From a candidate division WOR-3 bacterium (lineage in GTDB: Bacteria; Hydrothermota; Tepidihabitantia; Tepidihabitantales; Tepidihabitantaceae): a DNA stretch of 47,573 bases. Positions 30,295-38,720 of this stretch are shown here, in pieces. Numbering within the stretch: position 1 is the stretch's first letter; each line of letters starts with the position of its first letter. The translations under genes were made by a program, and so were the position numbers. The notes beneath the pieces are model-generated. The model saw only the letters and a list, made by a program, of their open reading frames with translations. It was not told where the DNA came from and made no database searches. The stretch covers positions 1 to 47,573 of the forward strand of contig JBDRUN010000008.1 of the NCBI GenBank assembly GCA_039801365.1, written 5' to 3'.

Positions 30295-32789
30295 CGCAGT
30301 TTTCCTCCTTCTTTGGTACGAAGTTGTTCCTCGGGTGTCGGCGCCTGGGTCCCGGATTCAGTTGAACCCGCTCCCAAACGTTTCTTGCACGCAGCGATAT
30401 TATCCTTCGCGCTCTGAGCGTACTCCGAGTTGGGGAAGGAATCGACGACTATCTGGAACGCCTCAAGGCTATGCTGGTAGTCCCCAAGGTTGAAGCGAGC
30501 AATCGCTAGGTTGAAGTATGCGCCGTCGCGCTGAGGATGCTCGGGGAAATAGTCCAGGTGCTTCTGGTAGGCACGCGCCGCGTCCTCCCACTGCTTGAGC
30601 TGCGCATAACATTCTGCTGTCAAGAGCTGAGCATCACCGGCTACGCTTGAACCAGGAAAGCTAACAACAGCCTTCTGAAGCTCAAGCGCGGCCTGCGCGT
30701 AGTTCTTCGCTTCAAAAAGCGCCAGGCCCTTGCGGTACTGCCCCTCGGCTGCCATCTCGGACTGCGGGAAACGACGGAGGAACTCCTCCATGACCAGTGA
30801 ATCTTCTTGACCGGCGAGATAGTAGCTGCTCTCAAGACTCTTGCGAACACTCGGCCCCTGAGGGTCGGACGGGTAGAGGTCGAGAAATTTCTGATACTCC
30901 CGAACCGCATCCAGGAACTGCCGGCGGTTATAGAACGACTGGGCAATAAGCGCCTGTGACGGCGGCGCATACGGGCTGCCCGGATGACGCTCAACGACAA
31001 ACCGGAATGCGGCGACCGCTTTTTCATACTCCAGAGCCTTGAAATAGGTGTCGCCCGCCCGGAAGGCAGCTTCGGCAACCTTGACGTTTCCCTCCGGGAA
31101 TCTGTTCATCAGCGTCGTCCAAGCATCTACCGCCTGTCCATAGTAGCCCAACTGATAGTAGCAGTAGCCGGCGTAGAAGTAGCCTGGGACCGCCGCAAGT
31201 GGTTGGTCTGGAAATGTGTTAGTCAGCGCCTCGAAAACGTCCAGTGCTTTCAGGTATTCCTTCTGATTAAAGAGACTGTAACCATAGCCCAGATAGGCGC
31301 AGATGGTAAACAGTGTATCGTCAGTCCGGGCGGTCAGCAGGCTCTTGAAACCACCAACCGCCTCGATCAAACGGTCAAGGTGGAAGAGGCAGTAGCATCG
31401 GCCAAGTCGGGCGTACGGAGTAATGTCAGAACTGGCCTGGAGATTGTAGGCTTGCTGGTAGAAAGCGTCAGCTTCGGCGTACTTCTGGTAGTAGTAAAAC
31501 CCCTCGGCTAACGAGTAGAGAGTTTTGGCCCGCCACTCGCTTCGGTCGTTTGGGTAATCGGTCGTGTACTTGGCTCCAACCGCAATACACTTCTCAAAAC
31601 GTCCGGCAGTATTGAGCGTAAGGAGCAGCATCGCGCACGCAGGCTCGCGCAGCGAAGTCTGGGCATACTCGCTCAGGACCAGCTCGAACTGCTTCTCAGC
31701 CTTGTCAAACTTACCCAACTGGTAGTAAATGACGCCAGAAAGATAGTTACCCACCCCAGAAATCTCCCCGGTCTTGAACATTGTCGCCAGCTGGCTTGTT
31801 GCGAGCAAGGTCTGGGTGGTATCACCGGTGCCAAGCATTGCTTGGGTGAGCTGTAGGTTGGCAAATCCGGCGATCTTCGTATTGGGGTAGTTGGCACGGA
31901 CCTTCTGGAAGCGCTCAACTGCCTCTGCGGACTTTTTCATTGCTGTGTACGCATAGCCAATGAAATAGTTGGCGTGGGCCGCCAGAAAGTTGTTGCTGTG
32001 ACGGGTAAGCGGTGTGAGCCGTCCGATTGCCGCGGGGTACTCCCGCTGGGCAATTAGTGCGCAGCCGAGGAAATAGTGAGCATAGTCAATCAATGGTGAG
32101 TAAGGGAAGTTCTCGATGAAAAACTGGAACTTCGCCCGGGCGCCGTCGTAGTCGTGATTCATGAACAACGCCTCACCGGCTGCGAAGTGCGCCATTGTCG
32201 CAAGCGTTGTATTTGGAACCTCAGTTGTTATTTCCTTGAAGTTCAGGAGCGCTGGCAATGGCTTGCCGGTCGCGGCGTAGCACTTGCCCAGATAGAACTT
32301 CGCCTCAGGCATTGTCAGGCCAGTAAGCTTGTTTATCGCCTGGACGTAGTCTTTCTCGAAATAGTAAAGCACACCCTGCGCAAAGTTGGTGCGGGGCTCA
32401 TTCTCATAGCCGTGCGTCTTGGCCAGACTGTCGAGCGTGGCTCGGGCCTGCCGGTAGTCACCCAGCATCACCGATGAAAGCGCAAGACCGTATAGGGCTT
32501 CGGGCCTGATGTAGGACTCACGGGGACGCAGTGCAATCTCGCGGAAAAGATTCAGCGACCGGTTGTACTGACCAAGATTGAAGTAGGTCTCGGCCAATGC
32601 ATACCGCAGTTCGTCACCAAACTCGCTCGAACCGTAGTCCCGCACGAGTGCGGAGAGTCCGGCTGCGGCCCGGGTATAGTCCTGTTCGTTGATCGCAGCC
32701 TGCACCGCATTGTATCGGTCCACAAGCACACGCAACTGCTCCGGTGGAAGCGAAGCGGTCACAAGAAAAGTCAGGAGTGAAACGAGCAT
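30291..32789 (-). CDS. Periplasmic tetratricopeptide-repeat protein (CpoB/YbgF-like, large)
   Basis: 832 residues from the ATG at 32789, which begins a signal peptide (MLVSLLTFLVTASL) and lies 4 nt after the upstream stop. A longer frame upstream lies inside the neighbour. Nearly the whole protein is tetratricopeptide repeats with the typical 34-residue spacing (RYALAETYFNLGQYNRSLNL, YFYAGYCYYQLGYYGQAVDA, AYFNLAIARFNLGDYQHSLE). Many units resemble the BamD/CpoB type (FPNSEYAQSAKDNIAACKKR). TPR proteins in tol operons help couple envelope constriction with cell-wall synthesis, and the place of this gene just before the ExbB-like gene supports a comparable role. It is far longer than CpoB (about 260 residues). 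Confidence 0.85.
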   Translation of the reverse strand: MLVSLLTFLVTASLPPEQLRVLVDRYNAVQAAINEQDYTRAAAGLSALVRDYGSSEFGDELRYALAETYFNLGQYNRSLNLFREIALRPRESYIRPEALYGLALSSVMLGDYRQARATLDSLAKTHGYENEPRTNFAQGVLYYFEKDYVQAINKLTGLTMPEAKFYLGKCYAATGKPLPALLNFKEITTEVPNTTLATMAHFAAGEALFMNHDYDGARAKFQFFIENFPYSPLIDYAHYFLGCALIAQREYPAAIGRLTPLTRHSNNFLAAHANYFIGYAYTAMKKSAEAVERFQKVRANYPNTKIAGFANLQLTQAMLGTGDTTQTLLATSQLATMFKTGEISGVGNYLSGVIYYQLGKFDKAEKQFELVLSEYAQTSLREPACAMLLLTLNTAGRFEKCIAVGAKYTTDYPNDRSEWRAKTLYSLAEGFYYYQKYAEADAFYQQAYNLQASSDITPYARLGRCYCLFHLDRLIEAVGGFKSLLTARTDDTLFTICAYLGYGYSLFNQKEYLKALDVFEALTNTFPDQPLAAVPGYFYAGYCYYQLGYYGQAVDAWTTLMNRFPEGNVKVAEAAFRAGDTYFKALEYEKAVAAFRFVVERHPGSPYAPPSQALIAQSFYNRRQFLDAVREYQKFLDLYPSDPQGPSVRKSLESSYYLAGQEDSLVMEEFLRRFPQSEMAAEGQYRKGLALFEAKNYAQAALELQKAVVSFPGSSVAGDAQLLTAECYAQLKQWEDAARAYQKHLDYFPEHPQRDGAYFNLAIARFNLGDYQHSLEAFQIVVDSFPNSEYAQSAKDNIAACKKRLGAGSTESGTQAPTPEEQLRTKEGGKLR

Positions 32790-32793
32790 GGCT

Positions 32794-34101
32794 CTACTCG
32801 CCCGGTCGGATTTCGACCTTGCCGCGAGGTCCCTTGGTTTTGATCTCTGTAAGGAACCCGGAGAACTCAAGCGGCGAGTCGTGGATGTCAACGACGACGA
32901 TCTCGTACTGATAGCGGCCATCGGCAACCAGACGACCAGCGTCATCCAAACCGTCCCAGCTCATCCTAAGAGGCGGTTTCTCCCAGCCGCTGAATGTGCG
33001 GACGATTTCGCCAAACGCATTCTTTATCAGAACCTGCCAGCGCTTGATCGGAGCGCGGCTCATCAGACGCACGTCCATCCACAGAACGTTCTGCTCCTGT
33101 TCGAGTGTCGGCGTGAATACCGGTGGCGTGGCGTCAATCCAGACCCGGAACCCGGAGAAGTCCAAGAACACGCCAGCCTTGTGCGTTGGCGCTAGCCGAT
33201 AGTTAGACTGATAGTGGAGCAGGAAAGCGTAGTCAATACCAATCGCCATCTTGCCCCAGGCCTTATGCACGCCCAGTCCGAGGCTGATCTCGTTCGGGTC
33301 CATTCCGACCCGTTGGTAGAAGATACCAGGTACCAGCGCAAACTCAGCACCGCCGCGCGGTATCAGGCCTAGAGTGAAACGTGTAGTCGGGTTACCGATA
33401 GAGTCTCGGCCCAGAAGCAGCGGAGTCGAAACGTCGGCTGTAACCGTGGCCCGACCGTCGAGCAGCCGCACCGCAGCACCTGCCCTCAGACTGCGCGGAA
33501 ACTTCTCCGTCATGTTGCGCAGCTGCAGGGTCGGCGCGATGAGGTTCTGTGCAAACAGTCCGAAGCTCAATGGTTCGGGCCGGGTCACCAATACACCGAG
33601 GTCAGCGCCGATGCCGATATCTGAATACTGAGCGATGTTCTTCGTCACCACCTTCAGTGTCGCGCCGAAGCCCAGGAAACGGACCGGGCTGTAGCAGTAC
33701 GACATCATGTAGGCGTTCTCAAAGAACACGTAGTTGTCCCAATGCTGATTGTCCGGAGTACGCGACTCAAGACCTTCAGCCCCGTAGTTCAAGAGATTCA
33801 GACCGAAAGTGCCCCATTCCTTGGTCGGTAGCGCGTAGGCAATGTACTCCAGGCGAGCGCCGTACAATTGAGAATGGGCCAGCATGACTTCGTGGGAGTT
33901 GAGCTGGAAGAGTCCGCCGGGGTTGAAATAGACTGCCTGAGCATCATCAGATACACCAGTAAATGCTTTGCCAAGCGCCAGCGCCCTTGGTGCCGGCGCG
34001 TAGTTCAGCATCGCACCCGGAAGACCACCCTCAGCGTTCGCCGTAGAAAGCCACAACACCAGACTGGCAAGCGACACAAGAAGAAGGAACCGTGCTACCA
34101 T
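32794..34101 (-). CDS. PorV/PorQ-like outer-membrane protein with FlgD-like Ig domain
   Basis: 435 residues. The ATG at 34101 overlaps the previous stop by 7 nt and starts a signal peptide (MVARFLLLVSLASLVLWLST). About 25-320: a PorV/FadL-like barrel (PRALALGKAFTGVSDDAQAV, YFNPGGLFQLNSHEVMLAHS, FGFGATLKVVTKNIA-like strand). About 330-435: a FlgD-like Ig domain (RWQVLIKNAFGEIVRTFSGW, LRMSWDGLDDAGRLVADGRY, QYEIVVVD). The fusion of barrel and Ig domain differs from the simple PorV at 3715-4770. The same Ig pattern recurs in the last gene of this operon, suggesting that the two outer-membrane-side proteins pack against similar partners. Confidence 0.78.
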   Translation of the reverse strand: MVARFLLLVSLASLVLWLSTANAEGGLPGAMLNYAPAPRALALGKAFTGVSDDAQAVYFNPGGLFQLNSHEVMLAHSQLYGARLEYIAYALPTKEWGTFGLNLLNYGAEGLESRTPDNQHWDNYVFFENAYMMSYCYSPVRFLGFGATLKVVTKNIAQYSDIGIGADLGVLVTRPEPLSFGLFAQNLIAPTLQLRNMTEKFPRSLRAGAAVRLLDGRATVTADVSTPLLLGRDSIGNPTTRFTLGLIPRGGAEFALVPGIFYQRVGMDPNEISLGLGVHKAWGKMAIGIDYAFLLHYQSNYRLAPTHKAGVFLDFSGFRVWIDATPPVFTPTLEQEQNVLWMDVRLMSRAPIKRWQVLIKNAFGEIVRTFSGWEKPPLRMSWDGLDDAGRLVADGRYQYEIVVVDIHDSPLEFSGFLTEIKTKGPRGKVEIRPGE

Positions 34102-35738
34102 ACTACTCCGAGGCGATGTGCACGCCGGTACGTGGTCCCGGTGTGCTCCTCGCTCAGAACTTGGACAACATAGATGCCATTTGCCACCCGGCGACCCTGG
34201 GCATTCCTGCCGTCCCACTGGAGCCGGTTGATGCCACTCATGGCGCCCCGCTGGCCGCCTGGGAAATGCCATGACCTGACTTCATTGCCAAAGGGGTCAT
34301 AGATTGTGACCCAAGTCTCGGCTGCAGTTCGTAGGAAGTAAAAGATGGTGGCCGATTCGAGGTTGAAGCCGAAGGGGTTGGGGAATGCGCCGATTTCAGA
34401 AGCATCAGGCCGGTCAACGTAAATACCTTTATATGCGTCAATGTCCGCGCTGACCTTAATTGTATCGTGCTCAGCGCCGTGGTCCGCAGTGCAGAGGAAC
34501 CGGGCTCTGACCCTGCCCAGGGTATCTGAAAGCAGCGCGGTATCAAGCATCATACCACTGCCCCTTACCACTGCGAAGCGACACGGAGCGGAAGTAACCG
34601 GCAGGAGGTTAGCGTCCTTCAGCGTCACGTGTATGTCAGTGGTGTCGCCAGCGCGTACCGTATCCGGCGCCACAATTTCGATGCTCGCAACACGCGCCCG
34701 GATGTCGAGCCAACTCGGATACGTTGTGTACCGACCGTCAATCGTTCTGGCCCAGATGTTCTGGTTCGGTTTCGCAATGATGAACTGGGTCGAGAACTCC
34801 ACGCCATCCCCCAACTCAGCCTTTTCTGGACTGTATTGAAAGGCAAAGCTGGAGCCAAGCTCAACCGAATCACCAGGTGCACTCACTCGGTTCCAGCACG
34901 CGTCGCAGGCATAGACCGTTGTCTTGAAATCGGTCCGTGCGTACTGGGTCAGGGGCTGGCCAGCCTTACCTGGCGTATCCCATGGGTTTGTCGTCGGGTC
35001 TCCAGGCAGGGGTGTTTCACCCGGAAGGAGCAGTAGCAATTGGCTGAATACCCCTGGGCGTACGATAAACTCGGTCGAAGCGCCCGGTTTGCCAGGCGAG
35101 CCGCCGCCAGGCAGGGCGGTTATCCGGTGTTGACCCGCCTGGCGCAGAGTAGCCTGAAAAGTCCCTCGGCCGTCAATTAGCTTCCCACCAGCCGGCAGTT
35201 GGGCAAAACTGTCTGTAGCATCGAAATAGACGCTGTCGCTTCGGAACCGGACAACATTGTGCCAGCGGTCGGTCAGGTAAACGTCAAAGTCGAAGGCCAC
35301 CCCAGCATCCTGAGAGTTCGGCGGCGTTGGCATCCGGCCGGTCGGTGTGCCAGGTGCCCACTGCTCTCCGGCCAAGACAACCAGGAACTTGTCCGGTGGG
35401 CCGGTAAGCACCTCGAACTTGTTGCTCTGCCCCACTATCGTACCAAGAGAATCAATCTTTGTGCAACGGAGCGCAAGGCTGTCGGCAAGCGTCACCATTA
35501 CCTTCTTGCGACAGATGCCTTGCGTGAACTCAGCGTAATTGGGATACACGTAAGTGTACAAACCGTCCTTGGTGGTCGAAAGTATGGCCGTTGCGTTTAG
35601 CGGGTAGATGCCGCCGTACGGGTCCTTGGCGACTACCGTTATCTCGATAGAATCGCCGGCGAGCACGGTCGTATCAATGGTACTGAACTCGAACGAGTTC
35701 AGCTGGGCCACGAGCAACAGGGCCAAAGCTGTGCTCAT
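34095..35738 (-). CDS. Secreted protein with Ig-like repeats and FlgD-like C-terminal domain
   Basis: 547 residues from the ATG at 35738. An ATG at 35753 adds five residues but lies within the -10 box. A short signal (MSTALALLLVAQL) is followed by several Ig/invasin-like repeats (about 20-120, FEFSTIDTTVLAGDSIEITV; about 135-240; about 360-450, SIEIVAPDTVRAGDTTDIHV). A C-terminal FlgD-like domain follows (about 460-547, FPNPFGFNLESATIFYFL, WVTIYDPFGNEVRSW, RLQWDGRNAQGRRVANGIYV). Filamin/invasin-like repeats suggest a surface or periplasmic scaffold. It is the first gene of the eight-gene Tol-like operon. Confidence 0.75.
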   Translation of the reverse strand: MSTALALLLVAQLNSFEFSTIDTTVLAGDSIEITVVAKDPYGGIYPLNATAILSTTKDGLYTYVYPNYAEFTQGICRKKVMVTLADSLALRCTKIDSLGTIVGQSNKFEVLTGPPDKFLVVLAGEQWAPGTPTGRMPTPPNSQDAGVAFDFDVYLTDRWHNVVRFRSDSVYFDATDSFAQLPAGGKLIDGRGTFQATLRQAGQHRITALPGGGSPGKPGASTEFIVRPGVFSQLLLLLPGETPLPGDPTTNPWDTPGKAGQPLTQYARTDFKTTVYACDACWNRVSAPGDSVELGSSFAFQYSPEKAELGDGVEFSTQFIIAKPNQNIWARTIDGRYTTYPSWLDIRARVASIEIVAPDTVRAGDTTDIHVTLKDANLLPVTSAPCRFAVVRGSGMMLDTALLSDTLGRVRARFLCTADHGAEHDTIKVSADIDAYKGIYVDRPDASEIGAFPNPFGFNLESATIFYFLRTAAETWVTIYDPFGNEVRSWHFPGGQRGAMSGINRLQWDGRNAQGRRVANGIYVVQVLSEEHTGTTYRRAHRLGVVW

Positions 35739-35751
35739 CGAAATGTGCGAC

Positions 35752-35779
35752 ATTCTATACCCCTTCCACACGATGTCAA
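35752..35779 (-). promoter_or_regulatory. Promoter of the Tol-like operon
   Basis: On the minus strand TTGACA (35779-35774), a 16-nt spacer and TAGAAT (35757-35752). An A/T run of eight bases lies just upstream of the -35 box, as in UP elements. The start at 35738 is 13 nt past the -10 box, so the leader is only about 7 nt. It is back to back with the comEC promoter. Confidence 0.6.
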
Positions 35780-35803
35780 CAAAAAAAACACAATGAGGAG
35801 GAC

Positions 35804-35832
35804 TTGACCGGGCGGGGCGGTCCACATAGTCT
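35804..35832 (+). promoter_or_regulatory. Promoter of comEC (leaderless type)
   Basis: TTGACC (35804-35809), a 17-nt spacer and TAGTCT (35827-35832). The GTG start at 35839 begins after 6 nt, exactly where transcription should start. Confidence 0.6.
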
Positions 35833-35838
35833 CACTTC

Positions 35839-38139
35839 GTGCCACCGCCGACCTTCTCCACTGGCGCAGTCAGGGTCTGGGGCATGCGCTTTGCCGCGCT
35901 GCGGGCTTTCGTCTCGGCGGCCACAGGTATCGCAGTATCAAGTTTCGGACTTGTACCATGGTGGGGGGGTCTAATTTTGGTCGCACTGGGTCTGGCCGCA
36001 GCCTGGCCAACAAGGGGATGGTCTTTGTATGCTTGCCTTGCCGGTGCGACGTTTGCCTATTCCTCCTCTCGTGGCAATCCCGTGCCTGACACAAAAGTGT
36101 ACGAGTGTCACAGTTTCCGAGGGGTGGTTATCCAGGAACCGCCCGATGATTCAGTTAGCCGAGCAGTAATACAGATTGAACATCCTGTGTCCTGCAAGGT
36201 CGTACTCTGGCTCAACGGTCACTCTCCGATAAGGTACGGCGACCTTGTCCTCGTCCGCGGACAGGCCCGGAAGTTTGACCATCCGCGCAATCCGGGTGTG
36301 TTCGACCTCGACAGCTACATGCGGTCAAAAGGCATTGTCGGTGAGCTGTCCGCTGAGGCCAGGAATGTGACCATACTCAGTCACGGCCGGGGTTGCCCGG
36401 TGGTACGGTGTCTTGTGGAGCCAATGCGCAGGTATGTCCTCACCGCGGCACGCCATCTCTTGCCCAACCAGGAAGCTGGCCTGCTTGTTGGACTGCTCTT
36501 GGGCGAACGCCAGGGAATACCGCTGCCAACCCGGTCAGCGTTTGCCGATTCTGGTACGATGCATGTTCTGGCCGTATCTGGTCTTCACGTCGGGATCGTG
36601 GTCTATGCAATCTGGCTGTTACTCTCGGTAGCACGAATCCGCGGATGGTGGAGGTTCGGTCTAACCGCAGTACTTATCGCGGCGTACGTACTCCTGACCG
36701 GCGCACGTGCCTCGGCAATGCGGGCCGGGATAATGAGCCTTGCGGTGCTGCTGTCCTTCCCGACCCAGCGGAAGATTGACCCGCTCTCAAGTCTCGCGGT
36801 GGCGGGCATTATCATCTTGCTTCTTGCCCCTTCGAGCCTGTCCGACATCGGATTCCAGCTTTCCTTTGCGGCCGCAGCAAGCATCGTCCTTACGCACTCA
36901 GCGTTTGACCCAGTGGCGAGTCGAATCCAGTCCGGACTTATTCGCAACCTGGTATTCTGGCCGTTTGTCGTAAGTCTTGCTGCATCGCTGGGCACCGGCC
37001 CGCTCTTGCTCTTGCATTTCCACCGGGTGCAACTACTGTCCGCGCTGTTCAGTCCGGTCATTATCCTCCCCGTATCTGTTGCCATCCCGCTCGGAATGCT
37101 TGTGCTGACGCTCTTCCCGTTGAGCAATGTGCTGGCCGGTTTTTTCGCCGAGACCCTTCACTTGGTGCTAAGTGCGGTTCTGAAGCTCGTTTCCTTCTTT
37201 GGCACCCAGCAATGGACGATTCTCGAACCAGGGCCGGTCCCTTGGCTTGCTGTCTCTTTGGTATATGGCCTCATGCTCCTGGCAGTGAACTGGCGCCAGA
37301 ACTGGGCAAGAACCGGGCTGCGAGTCGGAATAGCATTAGGTCTGAACCTGCTTATGTGGCGCGGGGCTTTCGTCAATCCCCAGACTAGGGCGACATTCCT
37401 TGAGCCGGTGAGAGGCGACTGTTTAATGCTCGAAGACACGCTCGGCCGGCTCGTGCTCATTGATGCTGGTGTGAGCAAGACAGGGGTGCTACGTGATTAC
37501 CTACGGTACCGCGGCATCCATCGAATTGACCTCGCGGTAGTCACGCATCCGGACAATGACCACTACGGCGGGCTATTGGATATTGACGACCGATGTCGGA
37601 TACACCGTCTCGTGGTACCCACATTGTCCGGCGGCGAGGAATATCAACGTCTGCTGGCACGGTTTGCGGCCCGCGGTACCGAGCTAGTGGTTGCCGGCAA
37701 AGGCACGAAGGTCCGCGGGCTGGGCTTCAACTTGGAATTCATATGGCCCGAGCCGCAGGCTCAGACCCTCTACCGGGACAACCTCTTGCCGAGCAACGAC
37801 GTATCGCTTGTGTGCAGGTATGAACACGCTGGATTCCGCATGCTGCTGACCGGAGACTTTGAGAAACCAGACCTGATTGCTGACCAGGATATTCATGCTG
37901 CACTACTGAAGTCTCCACATCACGGAAGCATCAAAGGGAATCCGCCGTCGCTGTACGACAAAGTGCGACCGGACTACGTCGTTGTCATGGGCAGGTATCC
38001 CACGCCGGCCGAGCTTGAAACAAGACTTGCTTGGTTGGGCGAGCGGTATGTGAACACAAGGCAGCGCGGTGCGTGGGAACTCGTGTTCAGAGATGGCAGA
38101 CCTTCCACCCATTACCTTGTGCATGCGACTGGCAACTAG
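35839..38139 (+). CDS. comEC: ComEC/Rec2 DNA-internalisation channel with metallo-beta-lactamase domain
   Basis: 766 residues. Hydrophobic N-terminal helices and an OB-like segment (about 90-170, KVYECHSFRGVVIQEPP, GDLVLVRGQARKFDHPRNPG) are followed by the competence domain (about 195-470: GLLVGLLLGERQGIP, HVLAVSGLHVGIVVYAIWLL, TGARASAMRAGIMSL, FQLSFAAAASIV). The C-terminal metallo-beta-lactamase domain (about 510-740) has THPDNDHYGG, LLTGDFEKPD and KSPHHGS, so its metal site looks complete. ComEC carries single-stranded DNA through the inner membrane during transformation. No other competence gene is in the window. The GTG start is predicted to be the first base of the mRNA. Confidence 0.92.
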   Translation: MPPPTFSTGAVRVWGMRFAALRAFVSAATGIAVSSFGLVPWWGGLILVALGLAAAWPTRGWSLYACLAGATFAYSSSRGNPVPDTKVYECHSFRGVVIQEPPDDSVSRAVIQIEHPVSCKVVLWLNGHSPIRYGDLVLVRGQARKFDHPRNPGVFDLDSYMRSKGIVGELSAEARNVTILSHGRGCPVVRCLVEPMRRYVLTAARHLLPNQEAGLLVGLLLGERQGIPLPTRSAFADSGTMHVLAVSGLHVGIVVYAIWLLLSVARIRGWWRFGLTAVLIAAYVLLTGARASAMRAGIMSLAVLLSFPTQRKIDPLSSLAVAGIIILLLAPSSLSDIGFQLSFAAAASIVLTHSAFDPVASRIQSGLIRNLVFWPFVVSLAASLGTGPLLLLHFHRVQLLSALFSPVIILPVSVAIPLGMLVLTLFPLSNVLAGFFAETLHLVLSAVLKLVSFFGTQQWTILEPGPVPWLAVSLVYGLMLLAVNWRQNWARTGLRVGIALGLNLLMWRGAFVNPQTRATFLEPVRGDCLMLEDTLGRLVLIDAGVSKTGVLRDYLRYRGIHRIDLAVVTHPDNDHYGGLLDIDDRCRIHRLVVPTLSGGEEYQRLLARFAARGTELVVAGKGTKVRGLGFNLEFIWPEPQAQTLYRDNLLPSNDVSLVCRYEHAGFRMLLTGDFEKPDLIADQDIHAALLKSPHHGSIKGNPPSLYDKVRPDYVVVMGRYPTPAELETRLAWLGERYVNTRQRGAWELVFRDGRPSTHYLVHATGN

Positions 38140-38196
38140 CCCTCTGTTTCCCATCGGTCTATGATGCAATTGAAGCCGAATTTGCGCCAGGCGTGC

Positions 38197-38224
38197 TTGA
38201 CCGGTAGGCGGACCGGCCTAGTAT
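38197..38224 (+). promoter_or_regulatory. Leaderless-type promoter of a small gene
   Basis: TTGACC (38197-38202), a 16-nt spacer and TAGTAT (38219-38224). The ATG begins after 6 nt at 38231. The geometry matches the plsY, comEC and folK promoters. Confidence 0.55.
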
Positions 38225-38230
38225 TCCGGT

Positions 38231-38434
38231 ATGAAATACCGGACACCTGTGGTGCTAGTGCGACGCTATTGCTCAGAAGTACTGTCGGTGTCCAAACATC
38301 GAAACGCGGGCTTGGCACTCAAACCAAACGGCGACATGCGCATTGTCCAGAACAAGACTTCCTGCTTCTACAACTCGCTTAGATGGACATTGGTGGAGCA
38401 GGCAAAGCAGGGCTCAAAGGACAACGGCCCTTGA
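38231..38434 (+). CDS. Small basic hypothetical protein
   Basis: 67 residues (MKYRTPVVLVRRYCSEVLSV ... NKTSCFYNSLRWTLVEQAKQ), basic, with three Cys (two of them in CSEV and SCFY) and no signal peptide or recognised family. Support comes mainly from its promoter, which puts the ATG at the expected transcription start. It lies between comEC and a degraded coding stretch, so it may also be the 5' part of a broken gene. No terminator was seen after it. Confidence 0.4.
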   Translation: MKYRTPVVLVRRYCSEVLSVSKHRNAGLALKPNGDMRIVQNKTSCFYNSLRWTLVEQAKQGSKDNGP

Positions 38435-38525
38435 CACAAGGCAGAGTGGACACCAGCAGGCTAGCAGGTGGCGCACAGCATTCCGTCAGCTCTTGGTGGA
38501 TTCATCAGCAAGCGAGTCGACGCCG

Positions 38526-38720
38526 ATGAGACCTCTTTTCATCCAGAAACAGCACTACGCCGATTTAGCATCGCTCGCCGGCGCAGTTACCGGATTCCAG
38601 TCATCCGCTGCCAACGTCACGAGCATGATGAGTTCGTTCTCAACCTCGTCATCACACGGTGGCAGGTTCTCAGGCGGAGGCGGTGGTGCAGGAAGGGGTA
38701 GCAGTTCTGGTGCCGGCTAG
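38526..38720 (+). pseudogene. Remnant of a DUF2207-like membrane protein (C-terminal tail)
   Basis: One frame ends in VTSMMSSFSTSSSHGGRFSG followed by a Gly/Ser tail (GGGGAGRGSSSGAG). Ser-rich then Gly-rich endings of this kind are typical of DUF2207 and TPM-domain membrane proteins. Nothing like the rest of such proteins (membrane helices, N-terminal domain) is found upstream in any frame, so this looks like the 3' end of a deleted gene. It is followed directly by the EamA gene, whose GTG start overlaps its last codons. An alternative is that it is a chance Gly-rich frame. Confidence 0.4.

Noticed and set aside
35753-35755. Use of the first ATG (MSHISM) for the Ig/FlgD protein
   Set aside because: It lies in the -10 box TAGAAT; the ATG at 35738 fits the predicted transcript. 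The longer form remains possible if another promoter exists.
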